The notes: generated from the sequence alone by a model not told the origin. 64,000 nt of DNA from Bradyrhizobium iriomotense (GCF_018130765.1 NZ_JAFCJZ010000016.1:124001-188000); one strand, 5' to 3'; positions 43,435 through 53,137 are shown, counted from the stretch's first letter. Program-made: numbers and translations.

Positions 43435-43692
43435 TCATCTGTGTTGAGGCATACCGGCCGGAACGATCGTCTGCACGATCGATGAATCGAGGGCTTCGTA
43501 GGCGTGCAGACCGATTGTCGCGTAGAGCTCCGCGCGCGTCTGCATCCGCTCGACGACCTTGTGCGTACCGCCGTCACGCGCAATCGCCGCGTAAAGCTCG
43601 GCTTGAGCCTTGTTCGCCACGCGTAGCGAAGATACCGGCCAGATCACCATCGCATCGCCACGGAGGCCGCGCAGCGAATCTCCTTCCGCCAT
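43435..43692 (-). pseudogene. C-terminal fragment of an unrecognised protein
   Basis: The minus-strand frame encodes 85 well-formed residues (AMVIWPVSSLRVANKAQAELY to SIVQTIVPAGMPQHR) that I cannot assign. The text looks like the C-terminal helices of a longer protein. It begins at ATG 43692 next to the place where recognisable aldehyde dehydrogenase sequence begins on the other strand, and a stop lies just upstream. I therefore read it as the end of a gene cut at a recombination junction. A small intact gene is the alternative. Confidence 0.45.
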
Positions 43693-45097
43693 CAATCCCT
43701 ATACTCGCGAGGAATGGGCGTTGGTGCCGCAGGCGACTCCCGGGCAAGTCGCTGATGCGATCGCGGCCGCTCGAAGAGCCTATGAATCCGTCTGGAGCAA
43801 GACGACCGGGCTCGCCCGGGCGAATTTGCTGAACAGGCTGGCCGACCTGCTCGATGCGCAAGCCGAGCGCATAGCCATCATGGAGAGCACCGACAACGGC
43901 AAGATCATCCGCGAGACGCACGGGCAGATGCATTTTGCGGCGCGCGCGTACCGGTTTTTTGCGGGCTGCGCCGACAAGATTTTTGGCGATACGATCCCGC
44001 TGGATCAGCGCGACGTCTTCGACTTCACGCGCCGGGAGCCGATCGGCGTTGCCGTTCTCATCACGGCCTGGAATTCGCCGATGGGGCTGCTTGCCAACAA
44101 GCTCGCCCCAGCGCTCGCCGCGGGCAATTGCGTCGTCATCAAGCCGTCCGAGCATGCATCCGTGACGACGCTGGAATTCGCCGAGCTGGTCCGCGAGGCC
44201 GGCTTTCCGGCGGGCGTCGTCAACGTCGTGACCGGCGACTATAGGACCGGGCAGGCACTGCTTACGAGCGGACGGATCGATCGCGTCAGTTTCACTGGGA
44301 GCCCGAACGTTGGCCGTCAGATCGCGGCCGAGGCAGGCCGCTCTCTTGTCCCGGTGACATTGGAGTTGGGTGGTAAGTCCCCCAACATCATCTTCGACGA
44401 CGCTGACCTCGACAGGGCGATCGTCGGGGCTCTCGCCGGCATCTTTGGCGCGACCGGGCAGACATGTATTGCGGGCTCGCGGCTGCTCGTTCAGCGTTCG
44501 ATTCACGATGAGATCGCAAAACGTCTGATTGATCGCGCCCGGAAGATTCGTTTGGGCAATCCGCTGGAGAAGACGACCGATATGGGCACCGTGGCGAACG
44601 AGCCTCAGTTTGGTCGTATCCTGAAATGCATTTCCGACGCACAAGCGGAGGGGGCGCTTCTCGCCTGCGGCGGAAAGCCGGCAAAAAGCGACAGCCTTGG
44701 GAGAGGCCTGTTTATCGAGCCGACCATCTTCACCTGCGTGGACAACAAGATGGCCATCGCCCAGGAAGAGGTGTTCGGACCGGTGCTGTCGATCATTCCG
44801 TTCGAGACCGAGGAACAAGCGATCGCCATCGCCAACGACAGCAAATACGGGCTGGCGTCCGGAGTCTGGACGACGAACCTGTCGCGCGCATTGCGTGTTT
44901 CGCGGGCGGTCCATGCGGGGACAGTCTGGGTGAACACCTACCGTGCCTCCAGTGCGATGGCGCCGTTCGGTGGGTTCAAGGAGTCCGGCTTCGGCAAGGA
45001 GCGCGGTGTCGCGGCGCTGGAGGAGTTCTTGCAGACCAAGAATGTCATGATCGATTTTTCAAACGAAGAGCGTGATCCATTTGCGCTGAAATTGTGA
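43610..45097 (+). CDS. aldehyde dehydrogenase, probably 5'-truncated
   Basis: The body is a complete NAD(P)-dependent aldehyde dehydrogenase: the general-base Glu in TLELGGKSPN, the nucleophile Cys in GATGQTCIAGS, and the C-terminal PFGGFKESGFGKERG. Family similarity starts abruptly at AINPYTREEWALVPQAT (about 43690), so some 20-25 N-terminal residues are replaced by unrelated sequence. The only upstream start in frame is a TTG at 43610; the first ATG falls well inside the protein. It may be translated from the TTG or be a recent pseudogene. It is not behind any of the LysR operators. Confidence 0.75.
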   Translation: MFATRSEDTGQITIASPRRPRSESPSAINPYTREEWALVPQATPGQVADAIAAARRAYESVWSKTTGLARANLLNRLADLLDAQAERIAIMESTDNGKIIRETHGQMHFAARAYRFFAGCADKIFGDTIPLDQRDVFDFTRREPIGVAVLITAWNSPMGLLANKLAPALAAGNCVVIKPSEHASVTTLEFAELVREAGFPAGVVNVVTGDYRTGQALLTSGRIDRVSFTGSPNVGRQIAAEAGRSLVPVTLELGGKSPNIIFDDADLDRAIVGALAGIFGATGQTCIAGSRLLVQRSIHDEIAKRLIDRARKIRLGNPLEKTTDMGTVANEPQFGRILKCISDAQAEGALLACGGKPAKSDSLGRGLFIEPTIFTCVDNKMAIAQEEVFGPVLSIIPFETEEQAIAIANDSKYGLASGVWTTNLSRALRVSRAVHAGTVWVNTYRASSAMAPFGGFKESGFGKERGVAALEEFLQTKNVMIDFSNEERDPFALKL

Positions 45098-45275
45098 GAA
45101 CGACAATGGAGCGGCGCCAATCTGCAGCTCCACGTGATCTTCAGCGACGCCGGAGAATGGCAAGGCCGGCGACAAAGAGGCCCCGGGACCGAAGGACCAG
45201 TTCGGTGCGAAGCCATATTCCCGATTGCAGAAGCGGTGTGATCGGTGGCCCGGCCGTTTTTCGCCGCTTCGGCCG

Positions 45276-46859
45276 CTATGCCAAATCGGCGGGCCCGCCG
45301 CTCAGGCCGGCCTTGCGTAGGCCCTCGAGAAAATGGTCGCGGTCAATGGGATCTCTGTACCTGGCGGCGCGCATCCGGGCGAGTTCGAGCGTGTTGACCG
45401 GCAGCGCCTCACCGCGCTCGCTCAATTCCAGGCCTCGTTCTCGAATGAACGCGCGCACCTCGAGGTCCGCCTCGCTCTGTCGATCGGTTTGCGCGTAGCA
45501 TGCCGCAAGGAGTGCGTGGGACCAGCGATCACTCGATCGCGCTTCCCTGAGCACCTTGATCGCCTGTTCGTAGTCGCGCGCCGAATAGAGCGCCAACGCG
45601 TGGTACCAATGATAGATGTTGGGTGGAAACGGGTTGAGCTGTTTGGCCGATCTGATCCATGTGAGCGCTTCCCGCCAATGCCCCCAATAGACCAGGATGT
45701 TGGCAAACGCGGCTGCGACGTCGGCATCGTTCGGGTTGAGCGCCAGAGCCCGCTTGAAGTGGGTTTCGGCCTCCTGGTCACGTTTCTGCAGGAAAAGAAG
45801 CTGGGCGAACACGCCGTGCGACCAGGCATCGTTCTCATCAAGATCGAGCGCGATCTCGATCTCGCGGTGCGCATCATCCAGCGAAGGCGCGGCGGGTGAT
45901 TCCAGAAACGCGGCGCAGACGATCGTCCAGGCGATATTGGCGTGAGCGCGCGCATAGGCTGGATCGAGAGCCACGGCCTTTTCGAAGCAACCTCTCGCCT
46001 CATCCATGCTTGTCACGGTCAACTGACGCCACCGCTCGTTACCCAGCAGGACGAGATCGTAGGCCGTGATGTTCGAGGTCTGTTTGCCTCTTGCGATATC
46101 GCGGCCTGCGTCCTCGACGCGGCCGGGCAGCGCCGAGACGATCCTGCCGACGATTTCGTCCTGGATGGCGAATATGTCTTCGATCTCGCGGTCGTAGCGC
46201 TCGGTCCAAAGGGTGAAGCCGCTCACGGCATCCAGTAGCTGGACCGTCACCCGCACCCGTTTCCCGATCCGGCGCGCGCTCCCTTCCACCACATAACGTA
46301 CGCCGAGTTGGCGGCCGACCTCTCTGATGTCGGACGACCTGGCGCGGTAGACGAAGCTGGAATGGCGGGCCACGACGAAGAGCGACCGGAAACGCGACAA
46401 TTCCGTGATGACGTCTTCGGTGACGCCGTCGGAAAAGTAGTCCTGGGCCGGATCGCCGCTCAGGTTCGAAAACGGCAGCACGGCGATCGATGGTTTGTCG
46501 GAGATTGCGGAGGGGGGCCACGTTCGCCGGCTGCCATCGAAGAGCGTTGTGGCCGGCGGGCCGACGTAGCGGTAACCGCGGCGCGGCAGGGTCTCGATCC
46601 AGCCACTGCCGCCTTCGACGTCTGCAAACGTCCGGCGCAGCGCCGCGATCTGTACGGTCAGATTGCTTTCCTCGATGGCGAGCCCCGGCCAGGCCGCCTC
46701 CATCAGCGCGTCCTTGGCAATCGGTTTTCCAGCCTGCTCCAGCAGCAGCCGAAGCAGTGCGACCGCTCGCCCGCCGAGCGCAACCGGCTCGGCTTCCCGA
46801 AACAGCGTGCCGGCGTCTGTCTCGAGACGAAAGGGACCAAACTCGTAGATTGTCGCCAT
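45276..46859 (-). CDS. winged-helix/TolB-like/TPR regulator
   Basis: A 527-residue soluble protein. Residues 1-100 form an OmpR/CadC-type winged helix (LRLLLEQAGKPIAKDALMEAAW, ETLPRRGYRYV) without a receiver domain. Residues 120-270 form the TolB/FlgO-like domain that begins PSIAVLPFSNLSGDPAQDYFSDG, and the rest is TPR repeats. Such proteins regulate nearby genes without phosphorylation. It is divergent from the FAD oxidase-MFS pair across 116 bases, its likely target. Confidence 0.9.
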   Translation of the reverse strand: MATIYEFGPFRLETDAGTLFREAEPVALGGRAVALLRLLLEQAGKPIAKDALMEAAWPGLAIEESNLTVQIAALRRTFADVEGGSGWIETLPRRGYRYVGPPATTLFDGSRRTWPPSAISDKPSIAVLPFSNLSGDPAQDYFSDGVTEDVITELSRFRSLFVVARHSSFVYRARSSDIREVGRQLGVRYVVEGSARRIGKRVRVTVQLLDAVSGFTLWTERYDREIEDIFAIQDEIVGRIVSALPGRVEDAGRDIARGKQTSNITAYDLVLLGNERWRQLTVTSMDEARGCFEKAVALDPAYARAHANIAWTIVCAAFLESPAAPSLDDAHREIEIALDLDENDAWSHGVFAQLLFLQKRDQEAETHFKRALALNPNDADVAAAFANILVYWGHWREALTWIRSAKQLNPFPPNIYHWYHALALYSARDYEQAIKVLREARSSDRWSHALLAACYAQTDRQSEADLEVRAFIRERGLELSERGEALPVNTLELARMRAARYRDPIDRDHFLEGLRKAGLSGGPADLA

Positions 46860-46974
46860 GGCCTAGAGACACCATTTTTGGCGAAATTTGCAACTTTTTC
46901 CGATTCGATTCAGGAAACGACCCGGTGCTCCGTGAGACGATGCCATGGGGCATTGGTGGCGAGGAGCAAATCGG

Positions 46975-48354
46975 ATGGAGCAGCGGCGGCCAGACGACAA
47001 TTTGATGGGAAAATCACACTCCGCCCCACAGCTACGGCTCAAGGGCAGGGTGGTTCTCAAGGGGGACGCCGGCTACGACGAGGCGCGCAAGGTCTGGAAT
47101 GGCGCGATCGACAAGAAGCCGGCCGTGATCGCCTACTGCGCGGATGCGCAGGATGTGGTCGAGGCCGTGACGTTCGCGAGATCCCGCCGTTTCGCGGTGG
47201 CCGTTCGCAGCGGAGGCCACAATGTCGCTGGTCTCTCGGTCTGCGACGACGGCATGGTCATCGACCTGTCGCGGATGAAACGCATCGACGTCGATCCGGT
47301 CCGTCGCACCGCGCGCGCAGAGGCAGGCCTCGATCTCGGCGAGTTCGATCGTGCCACGCAGGCGCACGGTCTGGCGACCACCATGGGGGTCAACAGCGAT
47401 ACCGGCATCGCCGGGCTCACGCTCGGCGGCGGCTTCGGTAAGCTCGGGCGCAAATACGGGCTGACCTGCGACAATCTGATTGCCGCCGAAGTGGTGACAG
47501 CCGAGGGAAATATCTTGAGGGCCAGCGCGACCGAACACCCCGACCTGTTCTGGGGTCTCCGAGGCGGCGGCGGCAACTTTGGCATCGTGACTGCGTTCGA
47601 ATACCGGTTGCATGCGATCGGCACGTCATTGCCTGTCGCGTCGACGCTTCATCCTTTCGATCAGGCGCGCGAGGCCATGCGGTTCTACGATGAATTCGCC
47701 CGAAGCGCTGCCGACGAGGTCAACGTCGATGCCGCCCTCGTGACGCTGCCGTCGGGCGAGCGTTTCTTCAGCATCACCGGTTGCTATGTCGGCTCGCATC
47801 AGGACGGCGAGCAAGCGCTTTCACGGATCATCGAGTTCGGCTCCCCCGTCGAGACGCGCCTCGCGACCGTCCCCTATCTCGAGATTCAGTCGGGCGGCGA
47901 TGCCCTGTTTCCACGGGGACGTCGCTATTACTGGAAGGCGCAGTTCCTGCGCGAGATCGGTGCGGGTGCAATCGACGCGCTGCTCGACGCCTATGCGAGA
48001 GCGCCGAACACGTCGTCGCTATTGGTCTTCCAGCACGTCGGCGGCGCAATCGCGCGCGTTCCAGCGTCCGACTCGCCTTATGCAAACCGTGATGCGGCGT
48101 TCGACTGCTTCCCGGTCGCGGTCTGGGATGATCCGGCCGACGACGATGCGAACATGCGCTGGGCACGCGAGCTGTGGAGCGCCGTCAGGCCCTATTCGAC
48201 CGGCGGCGTCTATGCGAATAATCTCGGCGATGAGGGCGAGGACCGTATTCGCGACGCCTATGGTGAGAATTATCCGCGTTTGGCCGCGCTCAAAATGAAG
48301 TATGATCCGACCAATTTCTTCCGCCTGAACCAGAATATCAAGCCGACAGCATAG
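46975..48354 (+). CDS. FAD-linked oxidase (VAO fold, BBE C terminus), second copy
   Basis: A 459-residue flavoprotein related to the one at 13827. RSGGHNVAGLSV carries the His for covalent FAD, GLTLGGGFGKLGRKYGL is the family centre, and the C terminus has YGENYPRLAALKMKYDPTNFF. I chose ATG 46975 because GAGGAGCAAATCGG precedes it; ATG 47005 would also be possible. It is followed after 24 bases by an MFS gene. A role in oxidising a compound that the transporter imports or exports is plausible. Confidence 0.88.
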   Translation: MEQRRPDDNLMGKSHSAPQLRLKGRVVLKGDAGYDEARKVWNGAIDKKPAVIAYCADAQDVVEAVTFARSRRFAVAVRSGGHNVAGLSVCDDGMVIDLSRMKRIDVDPVRRTARAEAGLDLGEFDRATQAHGLATTMGVNSDTGIAGLTLGGGFGKLGRKYGLTCDNLIAAEVVTAEGNILRASATEHPDLFWGLRGGGGNFGIVTAFEYRLHAIGTSLPVASTLHPFDQAREAMRFYDEFARSAADEVNVDAALVTLPSGERFFSITGCYVGSHQDGEQALSRIIEFGSPVETRLATVPYLEIQSGGDALFPRGRRYYWKAQFLREIGAGAIDALLDAYARAPNTSSLLVFQHVGGAIARVPASDSPYANRDAAFDCFPVAVWDDPADDDANMRWARELWSAVRPYSTGGVYANNLGDEGEDRIRDAYGENYPRLAALKMKYDPTNFFRLNQNIKPTA

Positions 48355-48378
48355 TTCATACCATTCGAGAGCCTCCAA

Positions 48379-49557
48379 ATGCGAAGCCGCTGGACCATTC
48401 TTGCTGCTCTGTTCGTTGCTCGTGCCACCATCGCCTTTCAGTTTCAGAGCGTCGCCGCCGTCGCGCCGCAGCTCAGCCAGGGTCTGGGTGCGAGTCTCGC
48501 CGATATCGGCGTTCTGATCGGGCTCTATTTTGCGCCGGGCACCGCGCTTGCCCTGCCTGGCGGCGCGATCGGCCGCCGCTATGGCGACAAGGTGACGGTC
48601 CTCGCCGGACTCCTGATGATGCTGGCCGGTGAACTGCTGATGACCACGTCGACGTCATGGAGTGTGCAGATCGCGGGCCGGCTGATTGCCGGCATCGGCG
48701 GTGTTCTCCTGAACGTTCTGATGACCAAGATGGTCGCGGACTGGTTTGCCGGTCGGGAAATCGCCACCGCGATGGCCATTTTCATCAACTCCTGGCCGGC
48801 TGGCATCGCGCTCTCTCTGATGCTTCTGCCCGCCATTGGCGCGGCGCTCGGGCTCCATGCCGTCAATCTTGCCGTCGCAGGCTTGATCCTGATCGGGCTC
48901 GGCCTCATCGCCTTGGTTTATCGCGCGCCTGATGCGACCGTCGCGGCAGAAGGCGAGCCCGGCAGCCTGACCGCCCAGACGATCTGCGCCGTGATTGCCG
49001 CCGGCTTGATCTGGTGCCTCTACAATATCGGCTTTGCTATGATCTTCAGTTTCGGCCCGTCGATGCTTGTCGAACAGGGCTGGTCCAGCGCCGCAGCCGG
49101 ATCGACCATCAGTATCGTGCTCTGGCTCGCCGCCCTCTCGGTTCCGTTCGGCGGCTTCCTCGCGGATCGGACCGGGCGCGGCGAGGCGATCCTCGTGATA
49201 GGCTGCATCGCCTTCGCCGTCCTGACGCTTCTTCTGTCGCGGAGCGGCACGGTGCTTCCCATCGTCGTTGCTCTTGGAATCCTTTGCGGCCTGCCTGCTG
49301 GCGCGATCATGAGCCTGCCGGCGCGCGTGCTCGACCAGACAATGCGGCCGATCGGAATGGGAATATTCTACACGGTCTTCTACGCTGGCATGCTGGCCGG
49401 ACCGGCGATCGGAGGCAAGCTCTCCACCTCGTTCGGCTCCGCGAGCGCCGCACTCGACTTCGGCGCCGCCGCGCTCCTGGCGTGTCCCGTCGTCCTGTGG
49501 CTCTTCCGCCGTATCGTTGCCGGCCGCTATCGGTCGGCTGTGAGCGTTCGAGCCTGA
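48379..49557 (+). CDS. MFS transporter (CynX/NarK-like)
   Basis: A 392-residue major facilitator with twelve predicted membrane segments. The loop motif GGAIGRRYGDK between segments 2 and 3 and GGFLADRTGRG between 8 and 9 are the conserved MFS A-type motifs. It belongs with cyanate/nitrate-type or other small-anion carriers by length and layout, which is a weak assignment. It probably forms an operon with the FAD oxidase and converges with the SDR gene 7 bases away. Confidence 0.85.
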   Translation: MRSRWTILAALFVARATIAFQFQSVAAVAPQLSQGLGASLADIGVLIGLYFAPGTALALPGGAIGRRYGDKVTVLAGLLMMLAGELLMTTSTSWSVQIAGRLIAGIGGVLLNVLMTKMVADWFAGREIATAMAIFINSWPAGIALSLMLLPAIGAALGLHAVNLAVAGLILIGLGLIALVYRAPDATVAAEGEPGSLTAQTICAVIAAGLIWCLYNIGFAMIFSFGPSMLVEQGWSSAAAGSTISIVLWLAALSVPFGGFLADRTGRGEAILVIGCIAFAVLTLLLSRSGTVLPIVVALGILCGLPAGAIMSLPARVLDQTMRPIGMGIFYTVFYAGMLAGPAIGGKLSTSFGSASAALDFGAAALLACPVVLWLFRRIVAGRYRSAVSVRA

Positions 49558-49564
49558 TCGCGCG

Positions 49565-50245
49565 TTAGAGCGAGCTGCCGCCGCAGATGACGAGTTGCTG
49601 TCCCGTGATGGCGGCCGCTTCCGTCGAGAGCAGGAAGGCCACGGCGCTGGCGACTTCCTCCGGGCGGACGAAGCGGCCGATCGGCGGCAGTCTTGGCGTG
49701 ACATTGGCGCGCGCGGGATCCTTCAGCATCGGCGTCTCGGTTGCGGCGGGGGCGACGACGTTGACCGTGATGCCGCGAGGTGCGAGCTCGAGCGCCCAGG
49801 ACCGCGCCAGCGCCACCAGCGCCGCCTTGGTCGCGGCATATTGCCCGCGGCCCGCGGCGCCCGATGCGGTGCGGCTGCCGATGAAGACGATACGTCCTCC
49901 GTTCGGCAGGCGCGGCGCCAGTGCGTTGGCGAGGCGCTCGGCGACGTCGACATGCAGCCGCCACATCGCCGCGCCGTCGTCATGGTCGAGCGATCCGAGC
50001 GGACCGACCTTGAGCAGCCCCGCGGCATGAACGAGCGCGGTCGACGCGATGCCTGCAACGGCGTCGGCAATGCTGTCGACATCGTTCAGGTCGAGCGACA
50101 AATGATCGAACGCTGGATGGTCAAAGGTCGCAAGGCGGCGGCTGATCCCGGTGACGCGCCAGCCGTCGCGCAGCAGCTGCTCGACGATCGCGGCACCAAT
50201 CCCCGAACTTGCGCCCGTCACCAGCGCGTGAGGCCGCTTGTACAT
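49565..50245 (-). CDS. short-chain dehydrogenase/reductase
   Basis: A 226-residue classical SDR. The cofactor loop is TGASSGIG (residues 10-17) and the active-site YAATK motif is present (Tyr, Lys). The catalytic Ser is in GSRTASG, and the C-terminal segment ITGQQLVICGG is typical of FabG-like enzymes. It starts 4 bases after the sialidase stop, so it is the third gene of the symporter-sialidase-SDR operon. It may oxidise or reduce the released sugar or aglycone. Confidence 0.9.
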   Translation of the reverse strand: MYKRPHALVTGASSGIGAAIVEQLLRDGWRVTGISRRLATFDHPAFDHLSLDLNDVDSIADAVAGIASTALVHAAGLLKVGPLGSLDHDDGAAMWRLHVDVAERLANALAPRLPNGGRIVFIGSRTASGAAGRGQYAATKAALVALARSWALELAPRGITVNVVAPAATETPMLKDPARANVTPRLPPIGRFVRPEEVASAVAFLLSTEAAAITGQQLVICGGSSL

Positions 50246-50249
50246 GAGC

Positions 50250-51464
50250 TCAGCCCCGTGCGGCGCGCGTCACCCATGGCTCGGTCACGCGGACATATTT
50301 GATGGCGCGGCGGTGGAAGGTGAAGGCCATATGGAGCGCGCCGTCGGCGGTCTGTTTGACGGACGGGTAGGACAGCTCGCGGTTGGTCTGGTCGCGCGAA
50401 TTGTTGGTCATGCAATAGCCGTCGCCGGTCTCGACATTGCGCCTGGTCCAGCTTCGTCCGCCGTCGGCCGAGACGGCCAGCGTCATCGGCGCCCGCGGCG
50501 CGCCCCAGAACGCGGTGCGGCCGTCTGCCGTGCTGCCGTCCCCGGCAAGCACCGGCGGCAGGTCGTCCTCGATCTCGTCATAGAGCGAGAGGCGGCGCCC
50601 GGTCGCGTCCCTGGCGCTGGAATCGTTGAAGACGAGCGCGAGATGCCCGTTGCCGAGCCGCGTGAGCTGGATCGAGGAATTGTTGTTGGGAAGCACGGTC
50701 GCAACAGGCGCCGACCAGGTGCGGCCGTGATCGGAAGACCTGCTCTGGTAGATGCTGTCCGCCCAGCGGCTGCGGAACATTGCCAGCAGCGAGCCGTCGT
50801 CGAGCCGCGCGATGCTCATATGCACGCAGCCGCGGCTGCCGGGCACGTCGACATCGCGCCACGTCTTGCCGGCATCGGAGGAGATTTTCACCGCGCTGGT
50901 GTCCTCGTCGCCGTTCCATTTCCGGCCCGGCGTGCTGTGGCAATAGAACACCGGCAGCAGCCAGTCGCCATTGTCGAGCACCACGATCGGCTGGCGGATG
51001 AAGGTGCCGCGGCCGCGATGCTCGGGAAACAGCGTCTCGATCGGGCCCCAGCTCTTGCCATTGTCGCGGGAGATGCGGCGGCGGATCAGGGCGGTGTCCT
51101 GGTTGCCGGCAAGCTGCGCCGTCCACATCAGCCACAGTGTGCCGTCGGGGGCGGGAAACAGCAGAGGGTTCTGCTCCGAACGTCCCTTGTCGTCGGACAG
51201 CTTTTCGGCCGGCGACCATCGTGTCGCGCCGCGGGGCAGGCGCGAAAAATACACCGAGATGTCCGACATGCCCTCCTGCGTGCCGCCGAACCAGACGCAG
51301 GCCAGATCGCCGTTCGCGAGCGGCATCAGATTGGCGGCGTGGTTCTGCACGCAAGGCGAGGGGATGAAGGCGTCGAACCGCTCGGGATCGCCGGCGGCCT
51401 GGCGAACGATGCCGTCGGCGGCGATCTCGATGTCGGCGGTGACGATCCCGGTATCGACGGTCAT
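50250..51464 (-). CDS. sialidase-fold (BNR) hydrolase, cytoplasmic
   Basis: A 404-residue six-bladed propeller of the exo-alpha-sialidase type. Four Asp boxes are visible (SRDNGKSW, SSDAGKTW, SSDHGRTW, SADGGRSW), and TFIRQPIVV recalls the Arg-rich first strand of sialidases. There is no signal peptide, so it should act inside the cell on something brought in by the adjacent symporter. ATG 51464 overlaps the symporter stop (ATGA). The frame runs open far upstream, but that part lies antiphase within the symporter gene. Whether the glycosidic substrate is a sialoside is not proven. Confidence 0.87.
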   Translation of the reverse strand: MTVDTGIVTADIEIAADGIVRQAAGDPERFDAFIPSPCVQNHAANLMPLANGDLACVWFGGTQEGMSDISVYFSRLPRGATRWSPAEKLSDDKGRSEQNPLLFPAPDGTLWLMWTAQLAGNQDTALIRRRISRDNGKSWGPIETLFPEHRGRGTFIRQPIVVLDNGDWLLPVFYCHSTPGRKWNGDEDTSAVKISSDAGKTWRDVDVPGSRGCVHMSIARLDDGSLLAMFRSRWADSIYQSRSSDHGRTWSAPVATVLPNNNSSIQLTRLGNGHLALVFNDSSARDATGRRLSLYDEIEDDLPPVLAGDGSTADGRTAFWGAPRAPMTLAVSADGGRSWTRRNVETGDGYCMTNNSRDQTNRELSYPSVKQTADGALHMAFTFHRRAIKYVRVTEPWVTRAARG

Positions 51465-52888
51465 GTCGAAGTCCTTTCCACGAATGCATTGGGCTGCGGC
51501 GCCTGGGTAGCGGCAGGGGCGCGGCCCAGCGCCACGCGCTCGATCGCCATCACGACCAGCGGCGTTGCGGCGGCGATGTACATGTTGTCGATGCCGAAGG
51601 GGTTGCCGAGCATGTACCAGGCCGTGGTCGAGACCGCGGCACCGATCAGGCCGGCGGTGGCGCCGCGGTTGCTGGCGAACAGCGGCAGGTAGAAGCCCAT
51701 CATCGCCACGATGGTGATCGACAGCCGCAGCGCGCGCGTGAAGAACGACAGTTTCAGGATCTCCGGAATGAAGAACACGAACACCAGCGGCACGATGCCG
51801 ATCACCACCGAGAACACGCGCGTCATCTTCAATTCGCGCTCCGGCGTCGGCTTCCAGTAGGGTACGTAGAAGTCGCGCACCACCAGCGAGGCGATCGCGA
51901 GCGCGACGGTGCAGACGCTGACGAAGATCGAGGCGACCAGCGAGGTCGTCACGAAGGCCGAGGCGAGCGGCGGCATCTTCTCCAAAAACACCGGCAGCGC
52001 GTAGAGGCTGTTCATGTCGGGGTAGAGATATTTCGCGGCAACTCCGATCAGCGCGAGCAGGAAACCCAGCGGCAGGCAGAACGCCGCCGCATAGAACGTC
52101 GCCTTGCGGGCGTCGTCCGCGCTCGGGGTCGAGGAGATCGCCTGCACGATGAACTGCGTCGAGAAGATCGCGCCGACCGTGCCGAAGGTCCAGGCGAAGA
52201 TGGTGGTAAAACCGATCTTGCCGTCCCAGGTGAAGTAATAGGCCGGCAGCTTGGCCTGGATCGGCGCGATGCCGCCGGTCAGCGACATCGCGACCGCGAA
52301 GATGATGATAATGCCGATCACCTTGAAGGCGCTGTGCAGGATGGTCACCCAGGCGACGCCCTTCAATCCGCCGAACACGTAGTAGAAGGTCGAGACCACC
52401 GCGATGATGCACATCGCGACCGGCAGGCTGACATGCAGCGCGGTGGCGATCGCGGCCGCGCCGCTGACGTAATTGCCGACATTCACCAGCAGCAGCGCGT
52501 AGATCATGATCACGGACACGGTGAGCATGGTCGACTTGCCGTATTTCTGCGCGATCGCGGCGGAGATGGTGTATTCGCCGGAATTGTAGAGCTTCTTCAC
52601 CATCAACAGGCCGAACAGCAGGAAGCCGATCGAGGCGCCGAGCACGGCCCACCCCGCCGCCATGCCCGACTGGAACGCTTCCTGCGCCGTGCCGACGGTC
52701 GACTTGGCGCCGACGAACTCGGACATCATCAGCACGCCGACCACCACGGCCGGCATGGCGCGGGCGGCGGTCATGAACTGGTCGCTGGTCCGGCTGCGCA
52801 GCTTGAGCGTGAGCCAGGAGGTGAAGGCGATGTAGGCGACGATCATCGCGACGATGAGCGTGCTGTCGCCGTTGAGGATGGCTTGCAT
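51461..52888 (-). CDS. sodium:solute symporter
   Basis: A 475-residue SSS-family symporter with about thirteen membrane segments. Typical features are the N-terminal SWLTLKLRSRTSDQFMTAARAM, FVGAKSTVGTAQEAFQSG, and YYVFGGLKGVAWVTILH, the sodium-symporter signature region. The ATG at 52888 follows GGAGGAAAC. It is the first gene of the operon with sialidase and SDR, and sialic-acid or other sugar-acid carriers are frequent in the family. A palindromic operator lies upstream at 52951-52975. Confidence 0.92.
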   Translation of the reverse strand: MQAILNGDSTLIVAMIVAYIAFTSWLTLKLRSRTSDQFMTAARAMPAVVVGVLMMSEFVGAKSTVGTAQEAFQSGMAAGWAVLGASIGFLLFGLLMVKKLYNSGEYTISAAIAQKYGKSTMLTVSVIMIYALLLVNVGNYVSGAAAIATALHVSLPVAMCIIAVVSTFYYVFGGLKGVAWVTILHSAFKVIGIIIIFAVAMSLTGGIAPIQAKLPAYYFTWDGKIGFTTIFAWTFGTVGAIFSTQFIVQAISSTPSADDARKATFYAAAFCLPLGFLLALIGVAAKYLYPDMNSLYALPVFLEKMPPLASAFVTTSLVASIFVSVCTVALAIASLVVRDFYVPYWKPTPERELKMTRVFSVVIGIVPLVFVFFIPEILKLSFFTRALRLSITIVAMMGFYLPLFASNRGATAGLIGAAVSTTAWYMLGNPFGIDNMYIAAATPLVVMAIERVALGRAPAATQAPQPNAFVERTST

Positions 52889-52950
52889 CGGTGATGTTTC
52901 CTCCGGTGACGCGGATGCGGTGTTGTGAGCCCGCCTTGCGCAATTCTGTA

Positions 52951-52975
52951 TTGTTCGGAATGCGAACAATTGTTC
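52951..52975 (-). promoter_or_regulatory. palindromic operator of the symporter-sialidase operon
   Basis: A perfect 7-bp inverted repeat TTGTTCG-N5-CGAACAA (52951-52969) overlaps a second perfect palindrome GAACAATTGTTC (52964-52975), giving three GAACAA half-sites in 25 bp. It lies 63-87 bases upstream of the symporter ATG. The form resembles IclR- or GntR-type sites; no such regulator gene is in the window. Confidence 0.7.
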
Positions 52976-53137
52976 TATATACTCATTAGACCTGCGCGGA
53001 CGCGATGCGTCAAGCGCACGTGCCAGGCACGGCGGCGGATGCGTCCCATAGGGGCGCAACGCCGCAGCATGTTCAAAGGGTTGCAGAGCGCAGAACAGGA
53101 CCTGCCGGCACCGGGGATGCGCCGCCAATCGAACGCC

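Noticed and set aside
51465..52943. Extending the sialidase start far upstream, since the frame stays open
   Set aside because: The extension lies entirely within the symporter gene in another frame and reads as Arg/His-rich shadow; the ATG at 51464 overlaps the symporter stop as expected for coupled genes.
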